Source: Azoarcus sp.
GTDB taxonomy: Bacteria > Pseudomonadota > Gammaproteobacteria > Burkholderiales > Rhodocyclaceae
Reading direction: 5' to 3'
Length of the DNA: 37,915 bases
Assembly (NCBI GenBank): GCA_031268195.1
Contig: JAIRXQ010000048.1
Coordinates: 1-37,915 of the forward strand
Part shown: in pieces, positions 1 through 9,113 of the stretch
Position numbering within the stretch: position 1 is the first letter of the stretch
Layout: each line of letters opens with the position of its first letter
Translations under genes and position numbers: made by a program
The notes under the pieces: generated by a model
Databases searched by the model: none
What the model was told of the DNA's origin: nothing
What the model saw: the letters and a program-made list of their open reading frames with translations, nothing else

Positions 1-266
1 GCCGTCGCTTTTCCCAGGATGTCGCGCTCCATCTTGACCCGCGCCAACTCCGCGCGCAGACGGGCGATCTCCATCTGTTCCGCACTGACCGTCTGCGTGA
101 CCGTGAGCCGACCTTGCCGCTTCGCGTTGACCCAGTTGAGCAACGTCTGGCCTGCCACGCCCAGCGTCCTGGCCACGCTCGCCGGACATTGTCCGCCTTC
201 GACCAGACGCACCGCTTCCTGCTTGAATTCGTGCGTGTAACGCGCACGATTCGCTGTGTTCGTCAT
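1..266 (-). CDS. IS3-family transposase OrfA, partial at window edge
   Basis: Minus-strand reading from the ATG at 266-264 gives about 88 residues that continue past base 1. The N-terminal half is a helix-turn-helix of the transposase_8/IS3 OrfA type (key parts: YTHEFKQEAVRLV, then SVARTLGVAGQTLLNWV). It is followed by a heptad-like coiled coil (AEQMEIARLRAELARVKMER) ending in ILGKAT. In this family OrfA binds the IS ends, and a -1 frameshift on an A-rich slippery site near the end of orfA makes the OrfAB transposase. The GGGAAAAGCG sequence at the left edge is where such a site would lie, but the rest is missing. A purine-rich AAGGAG sits upstream of the ATG. Confidence 0.85.
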   Translation of the reverse strand, partial: MTNTANRARYTHEFKQEAVRLVEGGQCPASVARTLGVAGQTLLNWVNAKRQGRLTVTQTVSAEQMEIARLRAELARVKMERDILGKAT

Positions 267-328
267 CTCATTCTCCTTGCTTTGATTACATCACATCGCA
301 AGGGATACGTTTTTCGGGGGCAAGGTCA
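1..328 (-). mobile_element. End of an IS3-family insertion sequence (runs off the left edge)
   Basis: The stretch holds an IS3-type orfA on the minus strand. Read on that strand, the likely outer end begins at 328 with TGACCTTGCCCCCGAAAA (328-311). It starts with TG and has a C-rich block, as many IS3-family terminal repeats do. The leader between this end and orfA is about 60 bases. The other end and orfB lie outside the window, so neither the matching inverted repeat nor a target-site duplication can be checked. The insertion sits about 33 bases past the stop codon of the PilZ gene, so it does not interrupt that gene. A 7-base inverted repeat (319-325 and 336-342) straddles the proposed boundary, which leaves the exact end uncertain by some bases. 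Confidence 0.7.
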
Positions 329-361
329 CCGGTTGCCTTGCCCGCAGATCGAAGCCCCCCC

Positions 362-1780
362 TCACACGACCTGATAGACGCGCAGATCGAAGCTTTTGCC
401 GCGCAGGGCGCTTGCCAGCGGGCGCAGTTTGTGGGTGAGCGCGCCCGGTATCGTCACGAACAAGGGCTCGTTGTCCTCCAGCGCACCGACCGGGCCGACC
501 AGCCGAACCGGCTCGCCGCGCCGGATCGGGTCGCAGAAGCACAGTTCGCGCACGGCGCGACCGTCATCCACTGCCCCGATGTCCGGGCTGGCGGACAAGG
601 TGGCGATGCCGAGTTCGATATGGGAATCCGACATCCGCACCCGGCGAACGACGCCCAGATGCCATTTGGTGCCTTCTTCGGGACAAAACGCCACCAGATC
701 GCCCGCAGAGGGAAGGCCCACCCAGACATTGCGCGGCGCACCCGTCCCCACGCCGCCGTGCCGCATCGTCGCGCCTACGCCGCCACGACTCAAATCGACG
801 ATCCGCCATGCACCCGTGCCCATGGAGACGGCTTCCGCCGCGTCGTCGTTCAAAAGGCTCACCGCGCCATCATAGCCGTAGACCATGCTCAACCGGGCAT
901 CGAGGACATGGCGCTGATGGCGGCGCGTCGGCGGGCTGGACGACCATTGCCGCCGCAGATGGGCGACGGCGGCGCGCAACACGTCCAGGTCCATTTTTTC
1001 CAGCCCGGCGCGGCGCTGGCCGTGCGTCAATTCGCCGTGGATATCGGAGAGCACGTCGGCGGCCGGCACGGTGACGAGACGCCAGCCCTCGAACGTCGTG
1101 GTGCGCGCCAGCCGTACGGGAATGCCGCGTCGTTCCAGATCGACGCCGTAGAGCGCCGCCTCCATTGGTTCGCGCGTGAGCAGCAGATGCGGCAGCACGA
1201 GTTGAATCAGTTGCGCGATGGCGAAGCCCGTTTTCAGCGCTTGCTGATCGAAGGCCGCGGCATGATAGGCCAGCGCCCGCAGATATTCGCGCGCCACGGC
1301 GTCGCCGTCACCTTTCACGAGCACCACTGCGCCGCTATATGAGTCGAGGAACAGATCGCCCAGGCGTGTCCACAAACCGGCGTCGGGCGCTTGCCGGTCG
1401 ACGAAATCCCAGCGAACGGCCTCGGCTTCGGCGCGCGCCAGCGCCGAGTGGGACAGCGCGCCGGGCGCGGCACGATCGACGCGGCGCAGGGCATCGATGA
1501 TCTGACGCATGGACAGGCGCGCCGCCAGCGACCAGTTGGCGCGATCCGGCCCGGTTTCGTGCTCCGGGCAAAGCATCGCCAGCGTATCGAGGAAGCGGGG
1601 CAGCACGGAGGCGGCACGTTCGGCGATCGGCCCTGTGGCACTTTCCACCTGCAAATCCTCGATATACATTTTCGCCGCGGCCGCGATTCCGTCGGCACGA
1701 TCGAAACGTGCCACACTTTCGCTGCCGGGGGTCTCCGGCGTCAGGCTGGACTTTTCGATGTCCATGTCCATTTCCGTCAT
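362..1780 (-). CDS. PilZ-domain protein, probable cyclic-di-GMP receptor with a long uncharacterised N-terminal region
   Basis: About 472 residues from the ATG at 1780. I prefer this start over the ATG nine codons upstream (1807) because GGAG lies 6 bases before it, while the upstream ATG has no ribosome site. Numbered from 1807, the C-terminal part carries both PilZ signatures: RxxxR (R295-RHQ-R299) and DxSxxG (DLSRGG, 338-343), 39 residues apart, which fits one PilZ beta-barrel binding c-di-GMP. The first ~280 residues are mostly helical and match no family I can name; the last ~130 look beta-rich. No signal peptide or membrane segment is seen, so it is probably cytoplasmic. It is divergent from thyA, and an IS lies just past its stop. 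The PilZ call is from motifs; the process it controls is unknown. Confidence 0.75.
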   Translation of the reverse strand: MTEMDMDIEKSSLTPETPGSESVARFDRADGIAAAAKMYIEDLQVESATGPIAERAASVLPRFLDTLAMLCPEHETGPDRANWSLAARLSMRQIIDALRRVDRAAPGALSHSALARAEAEAVRWDFVDRQAPDAGLWTRLGDLFLDSYSGAVVLVKGDGDAVAREYLRALAYHAAAFDQQALKTGFAIAQLIQLVLPHLLLTREPMEAALYGVDLERRGIPVRLARTTTFEGWRLVTVPAADVLSDIHGELTHGQRRAGLEKMDLDVLRAAVAHLRRQWSSSPPTRRHQRHVLDARLSMVYGYDGAVSLLNDDAAEAVSMGTGAWRIVDLSRGGVGATMRHGGVGTGAPRNVWVGLPSAGDLVAFCPEEGTKWHLGVVRRVRMSDSHIELGIATLSASPDIGAVDDGRAVRELCFCDPIRRGEPVRLVGPVGALEDNEPLFVTIPGALTHKLRPLASALRGKSFDLRVYQVV

Positions 1781-1812
1781 TGCTCGCTCCACACGAAAAT
1801 CCGTCACACCGA

Positions 1813-1837
1813 TAGAATTGGGTAGTTTAACCGGGAG
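1813..1837 (+). promoter_or_regulatory. Possible -10 element and ribosome site of thyA
   Basis: TAGAAT at 1813-1818 resembles a sigma-70 -10 hexamer, but no good -35 is seen 16-18 bases upstream. GGGAG at 1833-1837 lies 5 bases before the GTG start of thyA and supports that start. The short divergent gap to the PilZ gene leaves little other room for promoters. Confidence 0.3.
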
Positions 1838-1842
1838 TCGTC

Positions 1843-2637
1843 GTGAAACAGTACTTAGAGCTCATGCGCCATGTCCTCGAACACGGCGACAAGAAAACAG
1901 ATCGTACCGGCACAGGCACGTTGTCGGTGTTCGGCTGGCAGATGCGCTTTGCGCTCCAAAACGGTTTTCCGCTGCTGACCACCAAGAAACTGCACACACG
2001 CTCGATCATCCATGAATTGCTATGGTTCCTGCAAGGCGATACCAACATCCGCTATCTCAAGGATCACGGCGTGTCGATCTGGGACGAATGGGCGGACGAA
2101 GCCGGCGAACTCGGCCCGGTCTACGGCAAGCAGTGGCGGCGTTGGGAAACCCCGGACGGCCGCAGCATCGACCAGATTTCCTTGCTCGTCGACAGCCTGA
2201 AAAACAACCCGGATTCGCGCCGCCACCTCGTTTCGGCATGGAATCCCGGCGACACCGGGCGCATGGCCTTGCCGCCCTGCCACCTGTTGTTCCAGTTCTA
2301 CGTCGCTGGCGGCAAGTTATCGTGCCAACTCTACCAGAGGAGCGCCGACATTTTTCTCGGCGTGCCATTCAACATCGCCTCCTATGCCCTGCTCACCCTG
2401 ATGATGGCGCAGGTGTGCGGCTACCGTCCCGGCGATTTCGTGTGGACGGGCGGCGACTGCCATCTCTACGCCAACCACCTCGAGCAGGCGCGCGAGCAGC
2501 TTTCCCGCGCCCCGCGCGCTTTGCCGACAATGACGCTCAACCCGCAAATACGGGACATTTTCGGGTTCCGTTTCGAGGATTTTGCGCTGGGCGCCTACGA
2601 TCCGCATCCCCACATCAAAGCGCCGGTGGCGGTATGA
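1843..2637 (+). CDS. thyA: Thymidylate synthase
   Basis: ThyA converts dUMP and 5,10-methylene-tetrahydrofolate to dTMP and dihydrofolate in the cytoplasm. The 264-residue product has the same length as the E. coli enzyme. The nucleophile is Cys146 in [12 protein letters not shown]. The N-terminal [11 protein letters not shown] phosphate/folate region and the [20 protein letters not shown] core are intact, and it ends KAPVAV. The start is GTG at 1843, preceded by GGGAG. Its stop overlaps the folA start by ATGA, so the enzyme that makes dihydrofolate is translationally coupled to the one that reduces it. This thyA-folA order is common in proteobacteria. Confidence 0.98.
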   Translation: MKQYLELMRHVLEHGDKKTDRTGTGTLSVFGWQMRFALQNGFPLLTTKKLHTRSIIHELLWFLQGDTNIRYLKDHGVSIWDEWADEAGELGPVYGKQWRRWETPDGRSIDQISLLVDSLKNNPDSRRHLVSAWNPGDTGRMALPPCHLLFQFYVAGGKLSCQLYQRSADIFLGVPFNIASYALLTLMMAQVCGYRPGDFVWTGGDCHLYANHLEQAREQLSRAPRALPTMTLNPQIRDIFGFRFEDFALGAYDPHPHIKAPVAV

Positions 2638-3131
2638 GCGCACCGGAAATCGTCCTGATCGCCGCTGTCGCCCGCAACGGCGTGATCGGCCGCGAAAACG
2701 CCCTGCCCTGGCGGTTGAAAGCGGACATGGCGCATTTTCGCGCCACCACGCTCGGCCATCCGGTGTTGATGGGCCGCAAAACATGGGAATCTCTCGGCAA
2801 GCCCCTCCCCGGACGGCGCAATCTCGTGCTCACACGGCAGGCAGGCTATGCGGCGCACGGCGCGGAAGTTTTCGCCTCCCCCGACGCGGCCCTGGCCACC
2901 GTGCGGGATGCCGTGCGGGTGTTCGTGATCGGCGGCGCGGAGATTTACCGCATGATGCTGCCGCGGGCCGATACCCTGCTATTGACCGAGGTCGACGCCG
3001 AGGTGGCGGGCGATGCGCACTTTCCGGCCTTCGAGCGGAAGCGGTTCAGGGAGGCGGCACGGCGGGCCGGGAGCGAGGCTGATGCGGAAAACGAGTTTGC
3101 GATGACGTTCGTGGAGTATCGGAAAGGTTAG
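2634..3131 (+). CDS. folA: Dihydrofolate reductase
   Basis: FolA reduces dihydrofolate to tetrahydrofolate with NADPH, recycling the dihydrofolate made by ThyA. The 165-residue product has the family landmarks in order: [18 protein letters not shown] near the N-terminus, [23 protein letters not shown], and the cofactor loop [15 protein letters not shown] near residues 96-110. The ATG at 2634 overlaps the thyA stop (ATGA), which fixes the start; the same frame is open far upstream but only as a shadow of thyA. Its last 86 bases are also read on the minus strand as the 3' end of the J-domain gene. Confidence 0.97.
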   Translation: MSAPEIVLIAAVARNGVIGRENALPWRLKADMAHFRATTLGHPVLMGRKTWESLGKPLPGRRNLVLTRQAGYAAHGAEVFASPDAALATVRDAVRVFVIGGAEIYRMMLPRADTLLLTEVDAEVAGDAHFPAFERKRFREAARRAGSEADAENEFAMTFVEYRKG

Positions 3132-4185
3132 GATGCCCTTTGGGAAGAACAAGCGGGGAGGAATTTTTATCCTGTTGTTTACATTTACATACTTCCGAAA
3201 TAACATAAGAAGATGGCAAATATCCATGCAATTTGTTATTCATACATTCTTTAAGACATTCCGCATCATCGTCAGGCGCCTTTGGTAAAGTTTCAAGCGT
3301 CTTTGGTAAAGCTGGAGGCGAATATCGCAAAACAGGAAGAGTCTCCCGAGTGGAAACATACCGTTTTTGTTGAAAATATTGCCCAACTTGTACCAATGCA
3401 AACAATACAAACATCCAAATGCACATGTTACGCCATGCTGTCTTTCTATCCGAAATAATCAAAGATTTAACCTTTGACTTCGTGCCTGATTTTTCTTGTT
3501 TATCTTCCTCCTGAAAAAGCGTGCGTAAAGAATTCGCCATGGATGAGCAATCGCTGGGCACCGGATATTGCCAGCCAAAAAAGTCGCGTGCATCCTGCCA
3601 AATCAGCCGGCTTCCAGACCAATGTTTCGCCAGCAGGAATGCTATCCGTTCGGAAAATAATTCCCGCCCATCCAACGTGTCCAGACGGGGATGGAAACGA
3701 ATTTGTTCCCAAATACGATCCAGTCTTTTCCGTTTTTTCCTGACAGGCTTGAGGTGGAGGCTCTCCGTAAATATCTCGTCGATTTCCTGCAACATGTTTT
3801 CAAGTTCATCATTCGCTTTCTTTGCCTTGGCGGCATGTACAAAAGAATCGCGCGTGACAGGAGAAACATCAGCATCCGGTACGGGATTGATCTGGTAACT
3901 GGCTGAATATGAAACAATGATATTGGCGTTGGCGTTGCTTTCTTTTTCTTCGGTTTCCAGGGAAGACGACGCTTCGGCAGGCGTATTTTCCGTCATCTGA
4001 ACAGGTTGTACCTGTACCACCGGCTGTTGTGCACAGGCGAGCACCCATTCGTAAGCCTGCCGTAAACGTGCGAAGTAATCAGGATCGTTTTCGTGTTGCC
4101 TTGTTTTCAACTGACGCGCGTAGGCGCGGCGAATCTCCCGCTCATCGCCTGTCGGTTCGATACCAAGGATTTTCCAGGGCGTCAT
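3046..4185 (-). CDS. Membrane-anchored J-domain-like protein, probable HscC partner (DjlB/DjlC type)
   Basis: 379 residues. Residues 1-50 look like a divergent J-domain: PWKILGIEPTGDEREIRRAYARQLK, then YFARLRQAYEWVL. The HPD tripeptide that stimulates Hsp70 ATPase in classical J-proteins is missing (RQHENDPD stands there). This matches the DjlB/DjlC group encoded beside hscC in E. coli. A charged linker (70-150) and a helical region (150-245) precede one membrane segment (about 251-269). After it come Cys310, Cys314, Cys333 and Cys335 (CxxxC ... CxC), probably periplasmic. It starts 3 bases after the hscC stop, so the two are surely cotranscribed. The region is visibly AT-richer than its neighbours. 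Residues 352-379 are encoded antisense to folA and look low in family character, so the natural C-terminus may have been lost. The J-like call is good; the exact partner role is inferred from context. Confidence 0.8.
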   Translation of the reverse strand: MTPWKILGIEPTGDEREIRRAYARQLKTRQHENDPDYFARLRQAYEWVLACAQQPVVQVQPVQMTENTPAEASSSLETEEKESNANANIIVSYSASYQINPVPDADVSPVTRDSFVHAAKAKKANDELENMLQEIDEIFTESLHLKPVRKKRKRLDRIWEQIRFHPRLDTLDGRELFSERIAFLLAKHWSGSRLIWQDARDFFGWQYPVPSDCSSMANSLRTLFQEEDKQEKSGTKSKVKSLIISDRKTAWRNMCIWMFVLFALVQVGQYFQQKRYVSTRETLPVLRYSPPALPKTLETLPKAPDDDAECLKECMNNKLHGYLPSSYVISEVCKCKQQDKNSSPLVLPKGHPNLSDTPRTSSQTRFPHQPRSRPAVPPP

Positions 4186-4188
4186 CGA

Positions 4189-5904
4189 TCATTCCCAAAC
4201 GCCGAGATCGACATGCGCAAGGCGTTCTTCCAGTTCTTTTCGCGCCCGGGCGATGATATGGTCGTCCTGCGATTCCAACGCCACATTGAAAACGCCGATG
4301 CACTGGCCAATGTAATCGCGCATTCTGCCCAGGCATTCCTCATACATCCGCTCCGCTTTGGCAAGCAACGCACGGTTTTCGGCCTGATCGCGGGGATGAA
4401 TCTTGAGCCTGGCGAGCGCTTCGCGGCGTTTTTCCAATTCTGCGGCATCGTAATGGCATTGGCTGCCTTGAATCAGCAAATTTTCGCCCTTGCCAGTTTC
4501 AGGCACGAGTACGTCGACTTCCAACAATCCGTCGATGTCGTAGGTAAAGCGCACCCGGATGGCGACTTCTCCTGCTTTTTTGCGGGGAACGGCCATTGCG
4601 ATCGTGCCCAGCTTGATGTTGTTGGCCAGCCGCCGGCTCTCGCCCTGATAGATATTGAACTCAACTTTTGTCTGATTGTCCTGAATGGTGCTGAAAACAT
4701 GCTCGCGGCTGCAAGGAATCAACATATTGCGTTCGATGATCGGATGAAACACCGTCTCGAAATGCGCGGGTGAAATCTGTTGCAATACATCGACCCCCAA
4801 CGAATACGGGCAGATGTCCGTCAACACCATATCCTCCAACGCCGCATCGCGCATCTTCAGCGCGGCTTGTGTGGCCGCACCGATGGCGATGGCCTGATCG
4901 GGATTGACTTTCGTGCTTGGAAAACGCCCGAACAGGCGGGTGATCGTCTGCCGCACGATGGCGATGCGGGTTGCGCCGCCAACCAGCAGGAGTTCGTTCA
5001 ACTCGGCCAGCTTGAAGCGCGAATCGCGGATCGCACGTTCGATGGGGGCGCGCAGACGTTCCAGCAAGGGCGCGGCGCGCTTGGCGAAAGCTTCGTTGCT
5101 GTACGACCAGCTGACGGATTCATCTTTCCAGACCACTTTCATTTCAGCGGAAGGCGCATCCGAGAGTCGATGCAACAAACCGGTGACGGCATTGCGGATG
5201 CGGCCTTTCAGCGCCAATGGCGTTTTGTCGCGCCGCCAGGAATCCGGGGCGCCTTCTTCCAGGAAGACCTTGACGAGCAGATCGACGAAATCCTCGCCGC
5301 CCAGGAAATTGTCGCCCGCGCTGGCGCGCACTTCCATGACGCCTTCGAAAAAATCCAGCACGGACACATCGAACGTGCCGCCGCCCAGATCCAACACGAC
5401 AAAGCGCGCCTCGGATGCAGCGCCGGACGTGATCTCATGAAAACTAAAAGCCAGCGCGGCGGCGGTCGGTTCGTTCAGCAGGCGCTCGACTTTCAGCCCC
5501 ACCAGTTCTCCGGCGACGCGCGTGGCTTTGCGTTGCGCGTCATTGAAATAGGCAGGCACGGTGATGATGGCTTCCGTGACCGGCTCGTTCAGATACGCTT
5601 CGGCATCCGCTTTCAGACTTTTCAGGACAAGGGCGGAGAGTTCTTCCGGGAGGAATTTGTGCTGCCCCAAGCGGGTGACGCGGGCACTGCCCATATAGCG
5701 TTTGAAGGCGGCGGCCGTGAGATCGGCATGCGTGACCAGTCGCTCCTTCGCGGCTTCACCGATCAGGATGTCACCGTTGTCGTCTACGCTCACCACGGAG
5801 GGTGTGAGCAGATTGCCCAGGGCATTGGGGATGAGCACCGCGCGCTCGCCGCGCCAGATGCCGACGAGGCTGTTGGTGGTGCCAAGGTCGATGCCAACGA
5901 TCAT
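4189..5904 (-). CDS. hscC: Hsp70-family chaperone HscC
   Basis: 571 residues, shorter than DnaK and close to the 556 of E. coli HscC (Hsc62). ATPase motifs are intact: GIDLGTTNS at 4-12, NDAQR at 121-125, NEPTAAAL at 144-151 and DLGGGTFD at 172-179. The substrate-binding part is shortened and lacks the long DnaK lid. HscC is a specialised ATP-dependent chaperone whose clients are poorly known; in E. coli it is reported to work with DjlB and DjlC. The start is the ATG at 5904; upstream in-frame ATGs would add an Arg/Ala-rich tail that is a shadow of the neighbouring gene. A GGGAG lies about 12 bases before the ATG, rather far. The J-like gene follows after 3 bases and the DAHP synthase gene lies 23 bases upstream on the same strand. 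Confidence 0.92.
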   Translation of the reverse strand: MIVGIDLGTTNSLVGIWRGERAVLIPNALGNLLTPSVVSVDDNGDILIGEAAKERLVTHADLTAAAFKRYMGSARVTRLGQHKFLPEELSALVLKSLKADAEAYLNEPVTEAIITVPAYFNDAQRKATRVAGELVGLKVERLLNEPTAAALAFSFHEITSGAASEARFVVLDLGGGTFDVSVLDFFEGVMEVRASAGDNFLGGEDFVDLLVKVFLEEGAPDSWRRDKTPLALKGRIRNAVTGLLHRLSDAPSAEMKVVWKDESVSWSYSNEAFAKRAAPLLERLRAPIERAIRDSRFKLAELNELLLVGGATRIAIVRQTITRLFGRFPSTKVNPDQAIAIGAATQAALKMRDAALEDMVLTDICPYSLGVDVLQQISPAHFETVFHPIIERNMLIPCSREHVFSTIQDNQTKVEFNIYQGESRRLANNIKLGTIAMAVPRKKAGEVAIRVRFTYDIDGLLEVDVLVPETGKGENLLIQGSQCHYDAAELEKRREALARLKIHPRDQAENRALLAKAERMYEECLGRMRDYIGQCIGVFNVALESQDDHIIARARKELEERLAHVDLGVWE

Positions 5905-5927
5905 GATATATTCATACTCCCGATATC

Positions 5928-7019
<1,092 letters not shown>

Positions 7020-7056
7020 GGCGTTGGGGCAAGCGAAAAATGAAAAAGGGGTGATT

Positions 7057-7593
7057 TTAATCCTTTCCTTCGTCGTCGAGTTCGCGTAGGAGACGAAACA
7101 ACTCGCGGTAGGCGCGCGGCGGTTTTTGCTGCGCGCGCTCCTTGATGGCGTTGCGGCGCAGGGTGCGCAAATGCTGGATGTTCGTGTGCGGGAAGTCGCG
7201 GACGATGGCTTCGATCGTCTTTTCGTCGGCAAGCAGATCATCCCGCAAACGTTCCAGCCGGTGCTGGCGCGCGATCTCACTCACCGCCACGCCGCGCAGG
7301 GCATCGAGCCGGGCGCGGATCGGTTCGGGATCGACGGCGCGCATGAGCTTGCCGACGTACTGCATCTGGCGGCGCAGCGCCTCATGCTTGCCCGCGAAAC
7401 GTTGCGCATCGCCAAGTGCGGCGGCGAGCGTCTCCGGCAAGCCCATCTTCTTCAACTGCTCGGACGACAGGGCCGCCAACTGCGCGCCCAAATCCTGCAG
7501 GGCCTGCATCTCGCGCTTGCGCTGGCTCTTGCTCGGCAAGTCGGCATCGGTTTCGTCGCGGGGAGGTGGAAAGGAATCGGGATGAAAGGTCAT
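7057..7593 (-). CDS. darP: Ribosome biogenesis factor DarP (YjgA, DUF615)
   Basis: 178 residues, highly charged and helical, as expected for the YjgA/DUF615 family, which binds the late 50S precursor and aids its maturation. Family features: the N-terminal SKSQRKREMQALQDLGAQL segment, the LP-ETLAAAL region near 52-60, and the C-terminal helical stretch with RDFPHTNIQHLRTLRRNA near 132-149. The start at the ATG at 7593 is where family similarity begins and is preceded by GAGAG. The gene is divergent from pmbA, only 64 bases away, the same arrangement as E. coli yjgA-pmbA. Confidence 0.92.
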   Translation of the reverse strand: MTFHPDSFPPPRDETDADLPSKSQRKREMQALQDLGAQLAALSSEQLKKMGLPETLAAALGDAQRFAGKHEALRRQMQYVGKLMRAVDPEPIRARLDALRGVAVSEIARQHRLERLRDDLLADEKTIEAIVRDFPHTNIQHLRTLRRNAIKERAQQKPPRAYRELFRLLRELDDEGKD

Positions 7594-7657
7594 GCGTCTC
7601 TCTGGGCGGGGAACGGAGCGGGGTAGAATTATAACTTTGCCCCAACAGTCCCAACCC

Positions 7658-9001
7658 ATGACATCCAAAACCGGCTTTTCCTTCCCCCAATCCCGACTGC
7701 AAGAGATTGCCGCCGAGATCCTCGGGTACGCCCAGAAAAAAGGGGCATCGGCCTGCGAAACCGATATTTCCGAAGGCTTCGGCCAATCGGTCGCGGTGCG
7801 CAGGGGTATCGTCGACACCATCGAATACAACCGCGACAAGGGCATCGGCCTCACCGTTTATCTCGGCCAGCGGCGCGGGCAGGCGAGCACCTCCGATTTC
7901 TCGCGCGCCGCGCTGAGATCCGCCGTCGATGCGGCGCTCTCCATCGCCCGCTTCACCGCGCCCGACCCCTGCGCAGGGCTGGCGGACGCGGAATTGATGG
8001 CGCACGACTGCCCCGATCTCGATCTGTTCCATCCTTGGGAGATCGAGGTCGACGAGGCGCTCGCGCTCGCGCGGCGTTGCGAAGAAGCGGCCTTCGCGGT
8101 CGATCCGCGCATCTCGAATTCCGAGGGTGCGAACGTCTCGACGCAGCAATCGCACTTCGTTTCCGCCAACAGCAACGGCTTCATGGGCGGCTTCGCCAGC
8201 ACCCGGCACAGCCTCTCCTGCGCGGTGATCGCGGGCGAAGGCGATGCCATGCAGCGCGAGTTCTGGCACGACAGCCGCCGCGACGCCACTGAGCTCATCG
8301 CCGTGGAAGATGTGGGCCGCATCGCGGGCGAACGGGCGCTGGCGCGGCTTGGCGCACGCAAGATTCGCACCCGCAGCGCGCCCATCGTGTTCGAAGCGCC
8401 CATCGCCGTCGGACTGATCGGCCATCTCGCGCAGGCCGCCAGCGGCGGCGCGCTCTACCGGCGATCGAGTTTCCTGCTCGATGCGCTTGGACAGCAGGTG
8501 TTCTCACCCGTGGTCAACGTCAGCGAGCGCCCACACATTCCGAAGGTTTTCGGCACAAGCTGGTTCGACCACGACGGCGTCGCCACCCAGGCGCGCGAAA
8601 TCGTCACCGGCGGCGTCCTGAACGGCTATTTCCTCTCCACCTACACCGCGCGCAAGCTGGGCATGCAAACGACAGGCAACGCGGGCGGCTCGCACAACCT
8701 GCGCGTGGCCGGCGGCGCGGACGATCTCGCCGGGCTGCTGAAGAAAATGGACAAGGGGTTGCTCGTCACCGAACTGCTCGGCCACGGCGTCAACTACGTC
8801 ACCGGCGATTATTCGCGCGGCGCGGTCGGCTACTGGGTGGAAAAAGGCCAGATCAAGTACCCGGTACAGGAAGTGAGCATCGCGGGCAACCTGCGCGACA
8901 TGTTCCGCACCATCGTCGCCATCGGCAACGATGCCCTGCCGTGCGGCGCGAAGCATTGCGGCTCGGTCCTGATCGAGCGCATGAAGATCGCGGGGAGTTG
9001 A
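7658..9001 (+). CDS. pmbA: Metalloprotease subunit TldE/PmbA
   Basis: 447 residues against 450 in E. coli PmbA. TldD and TldE form a heterodimer that cleaves unfolded peptides and matures peptides such as microcin B17 and CcdA. As expected for the TldE half, no HExxxH zinc motif is present; that motif is on TldD, which is not in this window. Family marks: ACETDISEGFGQSVAVRRG near the N-terminus, the NSEGANVSTQ region, GTSWFDHDGV, and the C-terminal TGDYSRGAVGYWVE and GSVLIERMKIAGS. The start is the ATG at 7658. TAGAAT/TATAAC sequences at about 7625-7636 may be -10 elements. Confidence 0.95.
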   Translation: MTSKTGFSFPQSRLQEIAAEILGYAQKKGASACETDISEGFGQSVAVRRGIVDTIEYNRDKGIGLTVYLGQRRGQASTSDFSRAALRSAVDAALSIARFTAPDPCAGLADAELMAHDCPDLDLFHPWEIEVDEALALARRCEEAAFAVDPRISNSEGANVSTQQSHFVSANSNGFMGGFASTRHSLSCAVIAGEGDAMQREFWHDSRRDATELIAVEDVGRIAGERALARLGARKIRTRSAPIVFEAPIAVGLIGHLAQAASGGALYRRSSFLLDALGQQVFSPVVNVSERPHIPKVFGTSWFDHDGVATQAREIVTGGVLNGYFLSTYTARKLGMQTTGNAGGSHNLRVAGGADDLAGLLKKMDKGLLVTELLGHGVNYVTGDYSRGAVGYWVEKGQIKYPVQEVSIAGNLRDMFRTIVAIGNDALPCGAKHCGSVLIERMKIAGS

Positions 9002-9031
9002 AACAACACAGGAAACAAAACAAGAAACAAA

Positions 9032-9053
9032 ACGGGGCGCACAAACGCCCCGT
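9032..9053 (-). terminator. Hairpin terminator downstream of ppk2 (distal)
   Basis: ACGGGGCG (9032-9039) pairs perfectly with CGCCCCGT (9046-9053) around a 6-base loop. To the left the plus strand is A-rich (about 9010-9032), so a minus-strand transcript would have a U-rich tract after the hairpin. It therefore suits ppk2 rather than pmbA. Confidence 0.65.
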
Positions 9054-9079
9054 CCGGTCATGGCAATGAAACCGAAACA

Positions 9080-9100
9080 CACCCGGCTCAGGGCCGGGTG
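9080..9100 (-). terminator. Hairpin just past the ppk2 stop (proximal)
   Basis: CACCCGGC (9080-9087) pairs with GCCGGGTG (9093-9100), an 8-base perfect stem with a 5-base loop, 13 bases past the ppk2 stop. Minus-strand sequence after it is only moderately T-rich (GTGTTTCGGTTTC), so it may act together with the hairpin at 9032-9053. Confidence 0.5.
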
Positions 9101-9113
9101 CGTGCGCCTGCCG

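Noticed and set aside
4189-5904. DnaK as the identity of the Hsp70
   Set aside because: The protein is about 65 residues shorter, with no long lid and no grpE or dnaJ next to it; the DjlB/DjlC-type partner fits HscC.
9032-9053. Terminator for pmbA on the plus strand
   Set aside because: No T run follows on the plus strand; the T-rich side is on the minus strand, so it fits ppk2.
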